Shown: one piece after another, positions 20,246-29,323 of the stretch | Position numbering within the stretch: position 1 is the first letter of the stretch | Layout: each line of letters opens with the position of its first letter | NCBI RefSeq assembly: GCF_014648995.1 | Contig: NZ_BMSE01000003.1 | Span: 124,001-188,000 of the forward strand | Direction of reading: 5' to 3' | Source of the DNA: Streptomyces massasporeus | Lineage (GTDB): Bacteria > Actinomycetota > Actinomycetes > Streptomycetales > Streptomycetaceae | DNA: 64,000 bases | Translations under genes and position numbers: made by a program | Notes under the pieces: model-generated | The model's database searches: none | The model's input: only the letters and a program-made list of their open reading frames with translations | Told to the model about the DNA's origin: nothing

Positions 20246-21598
20246 TCAGGACCGCTTTCGACCGAGGTTCTTCCGGGTCCACTCCACCGCGTCCGCGTAG
20301 CGGGCCTCCGCGCCGTGCCGGGTCGGCTCGTAGTACTCGCGGCCCTTCAGTTCGTCGGGGGCGTACTGCTGGGCCGCGATGCCCTCGGGCAGGTCGTGCG
20401 GGTAGACGTAGCCCTGGCCGTGGCCGAGCTTGGTCGCGCCCTTGTAGTGGCTGTCGCGCAGATGGGCGGGGACGGGTCCGGCCAAGCCCTTGCGGACATC
20501 TTCGAGGGCGGCGCCGATCGCGGTGGTCGCGGCGTTGGACTTGGGGGCCAGGGCGAGGGCGATCGTGGCGTGGCTGAGGGTGAGGGCGGCTTCGGGGAAG
20601 CCGATCATGGCCACGGCCTGGGCGGCGGCCACCGCCGTCTGCAGTGCGGTCGGGTCGGCCAGGCCGATGTCCTCGCTGGCGGAGATCATCAGGCGGCGGG
20701 CGATGAAGCGGGGGTCCTCGCCGGCCTCGATCATCCGGGCCAGGTAGTGCAGGGCGGCGTCGACGTCGGAGCCTCGGATGGACTTGATCAGGGCGCTGGC
20801 CACGTCGTAGTGCTGGTCGCCGTCGCGGTCGTACTTCACGGCGGCCCGGTCGACCGTCTCCTCCAGGGTGGTCAGGCCGATCTCCGCCTCGCCCTTGTCG
20901 AGGGCGGCTCCGGCGGCCGCCTCCAGGGCGGTCAGGGCGCGGCGGGCGTCACCTCCGGCGATCCGCAGGAGGTGGTTCTCGGTCTCCTCGGGGAGGGTGA
21001 CGGCGTCCTTGAGGCCGCGTTCGTCGGTGAGGGCACGGCGGACGAGGCTCCTGATGTCCTCGTCCGTGAGCGGTTCGAGGGTGAGCAGCAGGGAGCGGGA
21101 CAGCAGGGGGGAGATCACCGAGAAGTACGGGTTCTCCGTCGTCGCCGCGATGAGCGTCACCCAGCGGTTCTCGACGGCCGGGAGCAGGGAGTCCTGCTGG
21201 GCCTTGCTGAAGCGGTGGATCTCGTCGAGGAAGAGGACGGTCTCCTTGCCGTAGCCGCCGGAGGCGCGGCGGGCGCCGTCGATGACCGCGCGGACCTCCT
21301 TGACACCCGCGGTGATCGCGGACAGCTCCACGAAGCGGGCATCGGTCGCCTTGGAGACGACGTAGGCCAGGGTGGTCTTGCCGGTGCCGGGCGGGCCCCA
21401 GAGGAGCACCGAGGAGGGGCCGGCCGGGCCGGACGCCTCCCCGACCAGTCTGCGCAGGGGTGAGCCCGGCTTGAGCAGATGCTGCTGGCCCACGACCTCG
21501 TCGAGGGTGCGCGGGCGCATCCGGACCGCCAGGGGGCTGCTGGACGGCTCCTTCTCCTGGCGTTCTTCGGCTGCGGCGGTGAACAGATCGGGCTCCAC
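20246..21598 (-). CDS. rarA: Replication-associated recombination protein A (AAA+ ATPase)
   Basis: RarA/MgsA (450 aa) acts at stalled replication forks. Walker [15 protein letters not shown], Walker [11 protein letters not shown] and the sensor segment [20 protein letters not shown] are intact. The C-terminal part with [39 protein letters not shown] and the [16 protein letters not shown] tail is characteristic of the family and distinguishes it from clamp-loader subunits. It lies downstream of the VKOR gene and upstream of rpsD. Confidence 0.95.
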   Translation of the reverse strand: MEPDLFTAAAEERQEKEPSSSPLAVRMRPRTLDEVVGQQHLLKPGSPLRRLVGEASGPAGPSSVLLWGPPGTGKTTLAYVVSKATDARFVELSAITAGVKEVRAVIDGARRASGGYGKETVLFLDEIHRFSKAQQDSLLPAVENRWVTLIAATTENPYFSVISPLLSRSLLLTLEPLTDEDIRSLVRRALTDERGLKDAVTLPEETENHLLRIAGGDARRALTALEAAAGAALDKGEAEIGLTTLEETVDRAAVKYDRDGDQHYDVASALIKSIRGSDVDAALHYLARMIEAGEDPRFIARRLMISASEDIGLADPTALQTAVAAAQAVAMIGFPEAALTLSHATIALALAPKSNAATTAIGAALEDVRKGLAGPVPAHLRDSHYKGATKLGHGQGYVYPHDLPEGIAAQQYAPDELKGREYYEPTRHGAEARYADAVEWTRKNLGRKRS

Positions 21599-21654
21599 GT
21601 CAGAAACCCTAAGTCACGGCACCGACAATCCGGCCGCGCCCCGGAACCGAGGGC

Positions 21655-22311
21655 TCAGCTCAGCCAGAAGTCCCACCAGCGGGTCAGGACCAGCATGCCG
21701 ATGATGCCGATGTGCAGCACGGGCATGACCCAGGTGAACTCGCCGAAGAAGCTCTTGAGCCAGGTCGGGGCGGGCAGGAAGCCCTTGCGGATGTTGAACG
21801 ACGTCACGTACCAGAACATCAGGATCGTGGCGACCCAGGCCAGGCTGCACCACAAGCAGAGCGCGTTGATCCGGTACAGGGACTGGAACATCAGCCAGGC
21901 GCAGAAGACCACGCCGAAGAGGCAGCCGGCGTTGAAGGTGAGCCAGTACCAGCGCGGGAAGCGGGCGCGGGCGAGCAGGGCCACGCCGACGCCGATGACG
22001 ATGCCGTAGCAGACGAGGCCGAGCATCGGGTTCGGGAAGCCGAAGACGGCGGCCTGCTTGCTCTCCATGACGCTGCCGCAGGAGACGACCGGGTTGAGGC
22101 TGCAGCCGGGTGTGAAGGTCTTGCCCTCGACCTTGGCCTCGAGGATCTTGAACTTGTCGATCGTGATGACCCACGCGGCGAGCAGTCCGGCCGCGCCGGT
22201 GATCACCAGCAGCAGGGCGAGAGCCCGGCTGCCGCCCTCCGCGCGCGGTGCGATCTCGGCAGGCTCCGGCTCGGACTCCATGGAGACGTCCCTGACTGTC
22301 GTCTTGCTCAT
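21655..22311 (-). CDS. Vitamin K epoxide reductase family membrane protein
   Basis: A 218-aa integral membrane protein with about five helices. The CLWCSLAW redox motif in the fourth helix (the CxxC pair) and the loop [18 protein letters not shown] upstream match bacterial VKOR homologues, which reoxidise disulfide-forming proteins using quinones. No fused thioredoxin domain is present; the C-terminus ends with the last helix ([18 protein letters not shown]). The ATG at 22311 is chosen for length; an internal ATG about ten residues later is possible. It lies between rarA and the divergent ABC genes. Confidence 0.9.
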   Translation of the reverse strand: MSKTTVRDVSMESEPEPAEIAPRAEGGSRALALLLVITGAAGLLAAWVITIDKFKILEAKVEGKTFTPGCSLNPVVSCGSVMESKQAAVFGFPNPMLGLVCYGIVIGVGVALLARARFPRWYWLTFNAGCLFGVVFCAWLMFQSLYRINALCLWCSLAWVATILMFWYVTSFNIRKGFLPAPTWLKSFFGEFTWVMPVLHIGIIGMLVLTRWWDFWLS

Positions 22312-22453
22312 CACGCCGATTCCGTCACTCGAGATCTGAACATCTTCGGGCAGGGCCATTGTGCCGCACAGGTGCCCCTGTCCACCGTTCAGTGGACATA
22401 AGGATGTCCGCCCGGTCGTCCCTGAGGGGTGCGTTCCGGCCGACGCTCGTCGC

Positions 22454-23326
22454 ATGACAGCACAGGGGTACGAACTCGCCGTGGACGTGCGGGGGCTGCG
22501 CAAGCGCTACGGGGACCTGACCGCCGTCGACGGCATCGATCTCGGCATCCGGCGGGGCGAGGTGTTCGGCCTGCTCGGGCCCAACGGCGCGGGCAAGAGC
22601 ACCACGGTGGAGATCCTCCAGGGCAACCGGGACCGGGACGCGGGCGAGGTGTCCGTGCTCGGGTCGGACCCGGCGACCGGCACGCGCGCGTGGCGCTCTC
22701 GTGTCGGAATCGTCTGGCAGGACGAATCGGCACCCGCCGAGTTGACGGTCCGGGAGACCGTGCGGCACTTCGCCCGCTACTACCCCCGGCCGCGGGACCC
22801 GGAGGAGGTCATCGGCCTGGTCGGTCTGGAGGCGAAGGCGGACAGCCGGATCAAGGCGCTGTCGGGCGGCCAGCGCAGGCGCCTGGACGTGGCGCTCGGC
22901 GTCATCGGGGGCCCCGACCTGCTGCTCCTGGACGAGCCGACGACCGGGTTCGACCCGGCGGCCCGGCGGCAGTTCTGGTCGTTGATCCGCGCCCTGGCCG
23001 ACGAGGGCACGACCATCGTGCTGACCACGCACTACCTGGAGGAGGCGGAGGCCCTCGTGCACCGGCTGGCCGTAGTCGCCGAGGGCCGGATCGTCGCCGA
23101 GGGCGAACCCGGAGCCCTGCGGGAGCGGTACGGCACCGAGGCCACCGTGGCGTGGACCGAGCCGGACGGCAGCCCGCGCGCGACGCGCACCGGAACGCCG
23201 ACGCGGGCCGTCGCCGATCTCATGGGGCGCTTCGGCGGCGAGATCCCGGGGCTGACGGTGACCCGCCCCACGCTGGAGGACGTCTACCTCCGGCTGACCG
23301 GACAGTCCCAGGAGGACGCGCGATGA
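22454..23326 (+). CDS. ABC transporter ATP-binding protein
   Basis: A 290-aa ATPase of the ABC-2 drug-export type. Walker A GLLGPNGAGKSTTVEIL, signature LSGGQRRRLDVAL and Walker B LLLLDEPTTGFDP are intact, followed by the H-loop in TTHYLEEAEALVHRLAV. A C-terminal regulatory tail follows. It is first of four genes that each overlap the next by 4 bases (ATPase, permease, sensor kinase, regulator), an arrangement typical of self-regulated export or resistance cassettes. The substrate cannot be told. Confidence 0.93.
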   Translation: MTAQGYELAVDVRGLRKRYGDLTAVDGIDLGIRRGEVFGLLGPNGAGKSTTVEILQGNRDRDAGEVSVLGSDPATGTRAWRSRVGIVWQDESAPAELTVRETVRHFARYYPRPRDPEEVIGLVGLEAKADSRIKALSGGQRRRLDVALGVIGGPDLLLLDEPTTGFDPAARRQFWSLIRALADEGTTIVLTTHYLEEAEALVHRLAVVAEGRIVAEGEPGALRERYGTEATVAWTEPDGSPRATRTGTPTRAVADLMGRFGGEIPGLTVTRPTLEDVYLRLTGQSQEDAR

Positions 23327-24168
23327 CCACCACCCCCGTACGGGAGCGCGGTGCGGTCGGCGTCGGGCGGCTGCCCGGCGCGTGGGGGCTGGGGCTGCGG
23401 CGGGGCGCCCTGGAGATCAGGCAGTTCTTCCGCCAGCGCGACCAGGTGGTGTTCACGTTCGCCTTCCCGGTCGTCTTCCTGTTCCTGTTCGCGTCGATCT
23501 TCCGGGACGACGTGGAGGGCGCGGGCATCACCGCCTCGCAGCTGTACGTGCCGGCGATGATGGCCGCCGGGATCATGTCGACGAGCTTCCAGGCGCTCGG
23601 CATCTCGATCGCGATCGAGCGGGAGGACAAGGTGCTGCGCCGGCTGCGGGGCACGCCCATGCCACCCGCGGCCTACTTCCTGGGCAAGATCTGGCTGGTT
23701 CTGTTCACCGGTCTGCTGGAGACGGCGGTCCTCCTCCTCGTCGGCACGACCTGTTACGGCGTGGGCCTCCCCTCGGACGCGGGCCGCTGGTTCGACCTGG
23801 CGTGGGTCTTCGTGCTGGGCATCACGGCCTGCGCACTGCTCGGCATCGCGATCAGCTCGGTCCCGAACTCCGCGAACAGCGCGAGCTCGGTGGTCGTCCT
23901 GCCCTTCCTGGTGCTGCAGTTCATCTCCGGGGTGTACATCGCCATCGGCACCATTCCGGACTGGATGCTGAACATCGGGGCGCTGTTCCCGCTCAAGTGG
24001 ATGTGCCAGGGGCTGCGCGGGGTGTTCCTGCCGGAGTCGGCGCAGGTGCTGGAGCAGGCGGGGAGCTGGGAGTCGGGACGCGTGGCCCTGGTGCTGGGCG
24101 CGTGGTGCGTCGGAGGATTGGCCCTGTGTCTGCTGACGTTCCGCTGGAAGGACCGGCGCACCGGATGA
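23323..24168 (+). CDS. ABC-2 type transporter permease
   Basis: A 281-aa membrane protein with about six helices, including VVFTFAFPVVFLFLFASIF and VFVLGITACALLGIAISSVP. The motif region PNSANSASSVVVLPFLVLQFISGVYI is typical of the DrrB/NodJ-like family. The ATG overlaps the stop of the ATPase gene (ATGA), and its own stop overlaps the kinase gene. It forms the membrane part of a two-gene exporter with the upstream ATPase. Confidence 0.92.
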   Translation: MTTTPVRERGAVGVGRLPGAWGLGLRRGALEIRQFFRQRDQVVFTFAFPVVFLFLFASIFRDDVEGAGITASQLYVPAMMAAGIMSTSFQALGISIAIEREDKVLRRLRGTPMPPAAYFLGKIWLVLFTGLLETAVLLLVGTTCYGVGLPSDAGRWFDLAWVFVLGITACALLGIAISSVPNSANSASSVVVLPFLVLQFISGVYIAIGTIPDWMLNIGALFPLKWMCQGLRGVFLPESAQVLEQAGSWESGRVALVLGAWCVGGLALCLLTFRWKDRRTG

Positions 24169-25352
24169 GCGATGCCGCGAGCGCCTATCACTGGGAGCGC
24201 TCGTTCCGGCTCTGGGACACGTACTTCGCGCTGATCTGGGTGGCCACGGTGGCCTACGTGCTGGCCGCGGAGCGGCCCGGCTGGCCGCTCCGCGGGGTCG
24301 CGGCGGCGCTGCTCGTGCCGCTCGTGCCGCTGTACGTGGTGGCCGGGCGGCGGCTGATCCGGGGCGATCCGCCCGACCAGCGGCAGGCGATCGGTTATCT
24401 GGCGGCGGCGCTGGCCCTGTTCCTGCCGTCGGCAGTGCTCGCCGGTGAGACGCGGGTGCTGACGTTCGCGCTGATCCCGCAGTGCTTCATGACGCTGCGC
24501 CTGCGGTCGGCGCTGGTGGCGGTGGCCGTGATGAACCTGGTTCCCGTGGCGGGCTGGGCGCTGTTGTGGTGGCCCGGTGCCCGGGAGCTGGCCTTCGACG
24601 TGCTGTTCTCGGTGGTCACCCTGGTGTTCTCGGTGGCCGTCGGCATCTGGATCATCCGGATCATCGAACAGAGCCAGGAGCGGGCGGAGTTGATCGCCGA
24701 GCTGGACGCGAGCCGCCACGAGCTCGGCCGGCTGTCCGAGGCGCACGGGGCGCTCGCCGAGCGGGAGCGGCTGGCCCGGGAGATCCACGACACGCTGGCG
24801 CAGGGGTTCACCAGTCTGGTGATGCTGATCCAGGCGGTCGAGGCGGAGCTGGACCATGACGTGTCCGAGGCGCGGCGTCATCTGCGGCTGATGGACGAGA
24901 CGGCCCGGCAGAACCTCGCCGAGGCCCGGGCCCTGGTCGCCGGGGGTGCCCCGGCGGACCTGGAGGGCGCGTCCCTGCCGGACGCGCTGCGGCGGCTGGC
25001 CGCGCGTCATGATGCCGTGCTGGAGGTGACCGGGCCGGTGCGGACGCTGCCCGCGGGCCCGGAGGTGGTGGCGCTGCGCGCCTGTCAGGAGGCGCTGGCC
25101 AACGCCCGTAAGCACGCGGGGAGTCCGGTGACGGTCGGTGTGTCACTGGCGTACGCCGACGACTCGCTGACGGTGTCGGTACGGGACTGCGGCCGTGGCT
25201 TCGACGCGACCGCCGTCAGCGGCGGGTACGGACTGGCGGGGCTGCGGGCCCGGGCCGCCGAAGTGGGCGGCACCGCCGAGGTGCGCAGCTCCCCGGGCGA
25301 CGGCACGGTCGTGACCGTCCGGCTGCCCGTCGTACGGAGGAGGCGCCCGTGA
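24165..25352 (+). CDS. Two-component sensor histidine kinase (NarL/DesK type)
   Basis: A 395-aa membrane kinase. Four to five hydrophobic segments fill the first ~165 residues with little extracellular sequence, as in intramembrane-sensing kinases. The HisKA_3 box RERLAREIHDTLAQGFTSL carries the phosphorylated His near residue 208. The ATPase domain includes an N-box (ACQEALANARKHAG), DCGRGFD and GGYGLAGLRARAAEVGG. Its overlaps with the permease and regulator genes suggest that it senses a substrate or membrane stress linked to the exporter. Confidence 0.92.
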   Translation: MSDAASAYHWERSFRLWDTYFALIWVATVAYVLAAERPGWPLRGVAAALLVPLVPLYVVAGRRLIRGDPPDQRQAIGYLAAALALFLPSAVLAGETRVLTFALIPQCFMTLRLRSALVAVAVMNLVPVAGWALLWWPGARELAFDVLFSVVTLVFSVAVGIWIIRIIEQSQERAELIAELDASRHELGRLSEAHGALAERERLAREIHDTLAQGFTSLVMLIQAVEAELDHDVSEARRHLRLMDETARQNLAEARALVAGGAPADLEGASLPDALRRLAARHDAVLEVTGPVRTLPAGPEVVALRACQEALANARKHAGSPVTVGVSLAYADDSLTVSVRDCGRGFDATAVSGGYGLAGLRARAAEVGGTAEVRSSPGDGTVVTVRLPVVRRRRP

Positions 25353-25972
25353 TCCGGATCATCCTGGCCGACGACCATCCCGTCGTGCGGGAGGGGCTGC
25401 GGGCGATGCTCAGTGCGGAGTCCGACCTGGAGGTCGTCGCCGACGCGTCCAGCGGGCCGCAGGCGGAGGCGCTGGCGGCTGAACTGCGGCCGGACATCGT
25501 CCTGATGGACCTGCGGATGCCGGGTGGTGGGGGCGTGGACTCCATCGTGCGGATGGCCGGGGCCGGACTGCCCTGCCGCGTGGTGGTCCTGACGACGTAC
25601 GAGACGGACCGGGACATCCTGCGGGCGGTGGAGGCGGGGGCGGCGGGCTATCTGCTGAAGGACCTGCCGCGAGCGGAACTGGCGGACGCGGTGCGGGCCG
25701 CCGCGCGCGGCGAGACGGTCCTGGCCCCGTCGGTGGCGGCCCGGCTGGTCGACCAGCTGCGGACGAAGCCGGAGCGGCCCCGGCTCTCGGAGCGCGAGAC
25801 GGCGGTCCTGCGGCTGGTGGCCGAGGGGTGCACGAACGCGGAGATCGGGCGGCGGTTGTTCATCGGGGAGTCGACGGTGAAGACGTATCTGCTGCGGGTC
25901 TTCGGGAAGCTGGGGGTGGACGACCGGACGGCGGCGGTCACCAGCGCGATGCGGTTCGGGCTACTGGACTGA
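25349..25972 (+). CDS. LuxR-family response regulator
   Basis: A 207-aa regulator with a receiver domain (acidic pair in ILADDHPVVREGL, phosphoacceptor Asp in DIVLMDLRMPG, and the conserved Lys in GYLLKDLPRAEL) and a C-terminal LuxR-type helix-turn-helix (LSERETAVLRLVAEGCTNAEIGRRL). The GTG start overlaps the kinase stop (GTGA). It pairs with the upstream kinase and most likely controls the ABC genes of the same cassette. No binding site was identified. Confidence 0.94.
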   Translation: MIRIILADDHPVVREGLRAMLSAESDLEVVADASSGPQAEALAAELRPDIVLMDLRMPGGGGVDSIVRMAGAGLPCRVVVLTTYETDRDILRAVEAGAAGYLLKDLPRAELADAVRAAARGETVLAPSVAARLVDQLRTKPERPRLSERETAVLRLVAEGCTNAEIGRRLFIGESTVKTYLLRVFGKLGVDDRTAAVTSAMRFGLLD

Positions 25973-26026
25973 GGCTGCTGGACCGCGGTTCTCGCCCCCG
26001 CCGCCCTTACCCGTCCCCTCCCCAGG

Positions 26027-26114
26027 GGCTCCGCCCCTTCGCCCCCGCCAGGAGCTGCGCCCCTCGAACCCCCCATCGGCCCGAAGACCCTCGTCCTCAA
26101 GCGACGGCGGACGG
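26027..26114. repeat. Dispersed Streptomyces-type intergenic repeat
   Basis: The stretch has AGGGGCTCCGCCCCTTCG, then GGAGCTGCGCCCCTCGAACC and CTCGTCCTCAAGCGACGGCGGAC. From memory this matches a very common streptomycete intergenic pattern (GGGGCTCCGCCCC, then CTCGTCCTCAAACGCCGGACGG). It fills the gap between the convergent regulator and hisS genes. It can form GGGGC/GCCCC hairpins and may serve as a terminator. Confidence 0.6.
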
Positions 26115-26119
26115 AGAGA

Positions 26120-26173
26120 ACGGAACCGGCCTCGGCCTCCAGAGCCACGGGGGCTGTGAAGGCACGAGGCCGT
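26120..26173 (-). terminator. Imperfect hairpin downstream of hisS
   Basis: GGAACCGGCCTCG on the left arm and CGAGGCCGTTCC on the right arm pair with one bulged base, and the interior can also fold. It lies about 20 bases beyond the hisS stop on the minus strand. Confidence 0.5.
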
Positions 26174-26191
26174 TCCCGTCCGGGCGGCTGA

Positions 26192-27454
26192 TCAGCCCAG
26201 CCGCGCTTCCAGCTCCGCCACGATCTCGTTCACGCCCACCGCCGTCTGTTCGCCGGACTCCATGTCCTTGAGCTGGACGACGCCCTCGGCGAGATCGCGT
26301 TCGCCGACGACGACCGTGTAGCGGGCGCCGCTGCGGTTGGCGTTCTTCATCGCGCCCTTGAGGCCCTTGCCGCCGTAGGAGAAGTCGGCCGCGATGCCGT
26401 TCTTGCGCAGCTCGGTGACCTTGGCGAACAGGACGCGGCGGGCCTCCTCGCCGAGCGGGACGGCGAACACGCTGGTGGTCGCGGGCAGTTCCAGCTCGAC
26501 GCCCTCCGCTTCCAGGGCGAGGACCGTGCGGTCGACGCCGAGGGCCCAGCCGACCGACGGCAGCGCGGGGCCACCGATCATCTCGGAGAGGCCGTCGTAG
26601 CGGCCGCCGCCACCCACCGCGGACTGCGAGCCGAGACCGTCGTGGACGAACTCGAAGGTGGTGCGGGTGTAGTAGTCCAGGCCGCGGACCAGCTTCGGGT
26701 CGTCCTCGAAGGAGACGCCCGCCGCCGTGATCAGCTCGCGGACCTCCTCGTGGTAGGCCTTGCACGCGTCGCACAGGTAGTCCCGCAGGAGCGGCGCGTC
26801 CCCCAGCTGCTTCTGGACCGACTCGCGCTTGTCGTCCAGGACGCGCAGCGGGTTGATCTCCGCGCGGCGCAGGGTGTCCTCGTCCAGGTCCAGGCCGCGC
26901 AGGAACTCCTGCAGCGCCGTCCGGTACACCGGGCGGCACTCCTGGTCGCCGAGGCTGTTGAGCAGGATCCGGAAGTTGCTCAGGCCCAGCGAGCGGTACG
27001 CCTGGTCGGCCAGGATGAGCAGCTCGGCGTCAAGCGCCGGGTCCTCCGCGCCGATCGCCTCGGCACCGACCTGGGAGAAGTGGCGGTAACGGCCCTTCTG
27101 GGGGCGCTCGTAGCGGTAGTACGAGCCGGAGTACCAGAGCTTGACCGGGAGGTTGCCGGCCTTGTGCAGGTTGGCCTCCAGCGCCGCGCGCAGAACGGAG
27201 GCCGTGCCCTCGGGGCGCAGGGCGAGCCGGTCGCCGCCCTTGGTCTCGAAGGCGTACATCTCCTTGGTCACGATGTCGGTGGACTCACCGACCCCGCGCG
27301 CGAAGAGTTCGACGTTCTCGAAGCCCGGCGTCTCGATGTAGCCGTAGCCGGAGTTGCGCAGCGGGGCGGCGATCGCCTCACGGACGGCGAGGTAGGTGGC
27401 GCTGTCCGGGGGGATCAGGTCGTACGTGCCCTTGGGGGCCTTGAAGGTGCTCAC
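26192..27454 (-). CDS. hisS: Histidyl-tRNA synthetase
   Basis: HisRS (420 aa) charges tRNA-His. Class II motif 2 is present as [22 protein letters not shown], the histidine-binding [15 protein letters not shown] and GGGGRYDGL segments follow, and a C-terminal anticodon-binding domain completes it. The GTG at 27454 gives the usual N-terminus ([16 protein letters not shown]). A GTG at 27469 overlapping the MBL stop (GTGA), with AGGA close by, would add five residues and remains possible. It is co-transcribed with the upstream hydrolase gene. Confidence 0.96.
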   Translation of the reverse strand: MSTFKAPKGTYDLIPPDSATYLAVREAIAAPLRNSGYGYIETPGFENVELFARGVGESTDIVTKEMYAFETKGGDRLALRPEGTASVLRAALEANLHKAGNLPVKLWYSGSYYRYERPQKGRYRHFSQVGAEAIGAEDPALDAELLILADQAYRSLGLSNFRILLNSLGDQECRPVYRTALQEFLRGLDLDEDTLRRAEINPLRVLDDKRESVQKQLGDAPLLRDYLCDACKAYHEEVRELITAAGVSFEDDPKLVRGLDYYTRTTFEFVHDGLGSQSAVGGGGRYDGLSEMIGGPALPSVGWALGVDRTVLALEAEGVELELPATTSVFAVPLGEEARRVLFAKVTELRKNGIAADFSYGGKGLKGAMKNANRSGARYTVVVGERDLAEGVVQLKDMESGEQTAVGVNEIVAELEARLG

Positions 27455-27465
27455 GGAAGGTCTCG

Positions 27466-28173
27466 TCACATTCCTCGTCGGGGAGCCCGAGCGGGTCCCT
27501 GGCCGGCGGCCACCTGCCGCAGATACGGGTTGGTGGAGCGCTCCTGGCCGATGGTCGTCTGGGGGCCGTGGCCGGACAGCACCACGGTCGAGTCGTCGAG
27601 CGGCAGGCACACGCGGGCCAGCGAGTCGAGCATCTCGGCCATGTCACCGCCGGGCAGGTCGGTACGTCCGATGGAGCCGGCGAACAGCAGGTCGCCCGAG
27701 AAGAGGATCGGCGGGATGTCCGCCGCCTCGGGCATGCCGAAGGTCACCGACCCCTTGGTATGGCCCGGCGCGTGCGCGACGGACAGCTCCAGGCCCGCCA
27801 GCTCCAGCTTCGCCCCGTCGGTCAGCTCCTTGACGTCGTCCGGCTCCCCCACGGTCAGCTCGCCCAGCAGCGGCATCCCGATGGAACGGCCGATCCCCTT
27901 CTCGGGGTCGCTCATCATGTACCGGTCGTCCGGGTGGATCCAGGCCGGCACGTCGTGCGCGCCGCACACCGGGACGACCGACGCCACGTGGTCGATGTGG
28001 CCGTGGGTGAGGACGACGGCGACGGGCTTGAGGCGATGCTTCCTGATCGCTTCCTCGACGCCGTCGGCGGCCTGATGGCCGGGGTCGATGATCACGCACT
28101 CCTCACCGGCGGCGGGGGCGACGAGGTAGCAGTTCGTCCCCCAGGCCCCGGCGGGGAACCCGGCAATGAGCAC
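27466..28173 (-). CDS. MBL-fold metallohydrolase (glyoxalase II-like)
   Basis: A 235-aa zinc hydrolase. The HGHIDH metal motif, CVIIDPG near the N-terminus, and [10 protein letters not shown] with the later [16 protein letters not shown] fit the glyoxalase II/rhodanese-associated MBL family, which acts on glutathione-like or mycothiol thioesters or persulfides; the substrate is not known. The GTG at 28173 has AAGGA six bases upstream and is preferred over an ATG at 28197. It lies just upstream of hisS. Confidence 0.9.
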   Translation of the reverse strand: MLIAGFPAGAWGTNCYLVAPAAGEECVIIDPGHQAADGVEEAIRKHRLKPVAVVLTHGHIDHVASVVPVCGAHDVPAWIHPDDRYMMSDPEKGIGRSIGMPLLGELTVGEPDDVKELTDGAKLELAGLELSVAHAPGHTKGSVTFGMPEAADIPPILFSGDLLFAGSIGRTDLPGGDMAEMLDSLARVCLPLDDSTVVLSGHGPQTTIGQERSTNPYLRQVAAGQGPARAPRRGM

Positions 28174-28342
28174 GATCGTCCTTCGTTGTGTCGACATACG
28201 GGCGGCTAAGGCTGCTCACAGAGCCTACCGGCGCTGCCGATTCCTCAGCGAACCCATATACGGTACGGGGCACACGCACGCGCTCGGCACACAGGACGCA
28301 CGCGTACCGGTCGACGTATCAGACCCTTGAGGAGAGAACCCG

Positions 28343-29188
28343 GTGGTCAGCCAGGAACAGCGGCGGCGTCAGCTCGCCCGGGAGAAGTTCTTGCGGCAGC
28401 AGCAGCGACGCACTGACGCGCGACGCAAGGCCCGTATCCGCAACTCCGTGATCGCCTCGGCTCTCGGCGTGATCGTGGTCCTGTCGGTGACGGTCTTCCT
28501 GACCAAGCCGTTCGAGGACGACGGCAAGAAGGAGAACGCGAACGCGGAGGTCACGCCGAGCGCCACGCCCAGCAAGGCCCCGGACCCGTGCGAGAAGCCG
28601 GCCCCGGGCAAGGTCAAGTCGGAGACCTGGAAGAAGGAACCGGCGATGACCGTCGACGAGTCGGCGACGTACACGATGAAGCTGGACACGACCTGCGGCG
28701 AGATAGACGTCGCGCTGAAGGCGTCGGCGGCGCCGCACACCGTCAACTCGTTCAACTTCCTTCTCGGCAAGGGCTACCTGGACCACAGCAAGTGCCACCG
28801 GCTCACGAATCAGGGCATCTACGTCCTGCAGTGCGGCGACCCGCAGGGCACCGGCATGGGCGGACCGGGCTACACCATCCCGGACGAGAACCTCAAGGAC
28901 AAGAGCCTCAAGGGCGGGATGTACCCGGCGGGCACGGTCGCGATGGCGAACCAGTACAACGCGCAGACGAAGCAGGGCCGCGACAGCGGCGGCAGCCAGT
29001 TCTTCCTCGTCTACCAGGACAGTCAGCTGCCGCCCGACTACACACCGTTCGGCACGGTGTCCGAGGCGGGCATGAAGGTCCTCAAGAAAATCGCGGACGC
29101 CGGGGCGCAGGCTCCCGACCCTCAGACGGGCAACACGGCACCCAACGCGACGGTCGTGATCAACAAGGCCACGATCACGAAATCCTGA
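28343..29188 (+). CDS. Membrane-anchored cyclophilin-type peptidyl-prolyl isomerase
   Basis: A 281-aa protein. A basic cytoplasmic N-terminus rich in Arg and Gln leads into one helix (SVIASALGVIVVLSVTVFL), then an Ala/Pro/Ser/Thr linker, then a cyclophilin domain from about residue 110 (LDTTCGEIDVALKASAAPHTVNSFNFL, GGPGYTIPDENL, SGGSQFFLVYQDSQLPPDYTPFGTV). It probably assists folding of exported proteins at the outer face. The GTG start has GGAGAG upstream. It is divergent from the MBL gene. Confidence 0.93.
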   Translation: MVSQEQRRRQLAREKFLRQQQRRTDARRKARIRNSVIASALGVIVVLSVTVFLTKPFEDDGKKENANAEVTPSATPSKAPDPCEKPAPGKVKSETWKKEPAMTVDESATYTMKLDTTCGEIDVALKASAAPHTVNSFNFLLGKGYLDHSKCHRLTNQGIYVLQCGDPQGTGMGGPGYTIPDENLKDKSLKGGMYPAGTVAMANQYNAQTKQGRDSGGSQFFLVYQDSQLPPDYTPFGTVSEAGMKVLKKIADAGAQAPDPQTGNTAPNATVVINKATITKS

Positions 29189-29323
29189 CCCCCAACTGCG
29201 AAATTTCGGTCGCGCGGGATGCGGACACGCCCCCCGCCGGTCGCCTATGTTGGCCGTGACGAAACTGTGGACGATGCCCGGGGGAGCTGAGGCCCCTCGC
29301 AGGCATCATGTGGAGGAGGCGCT

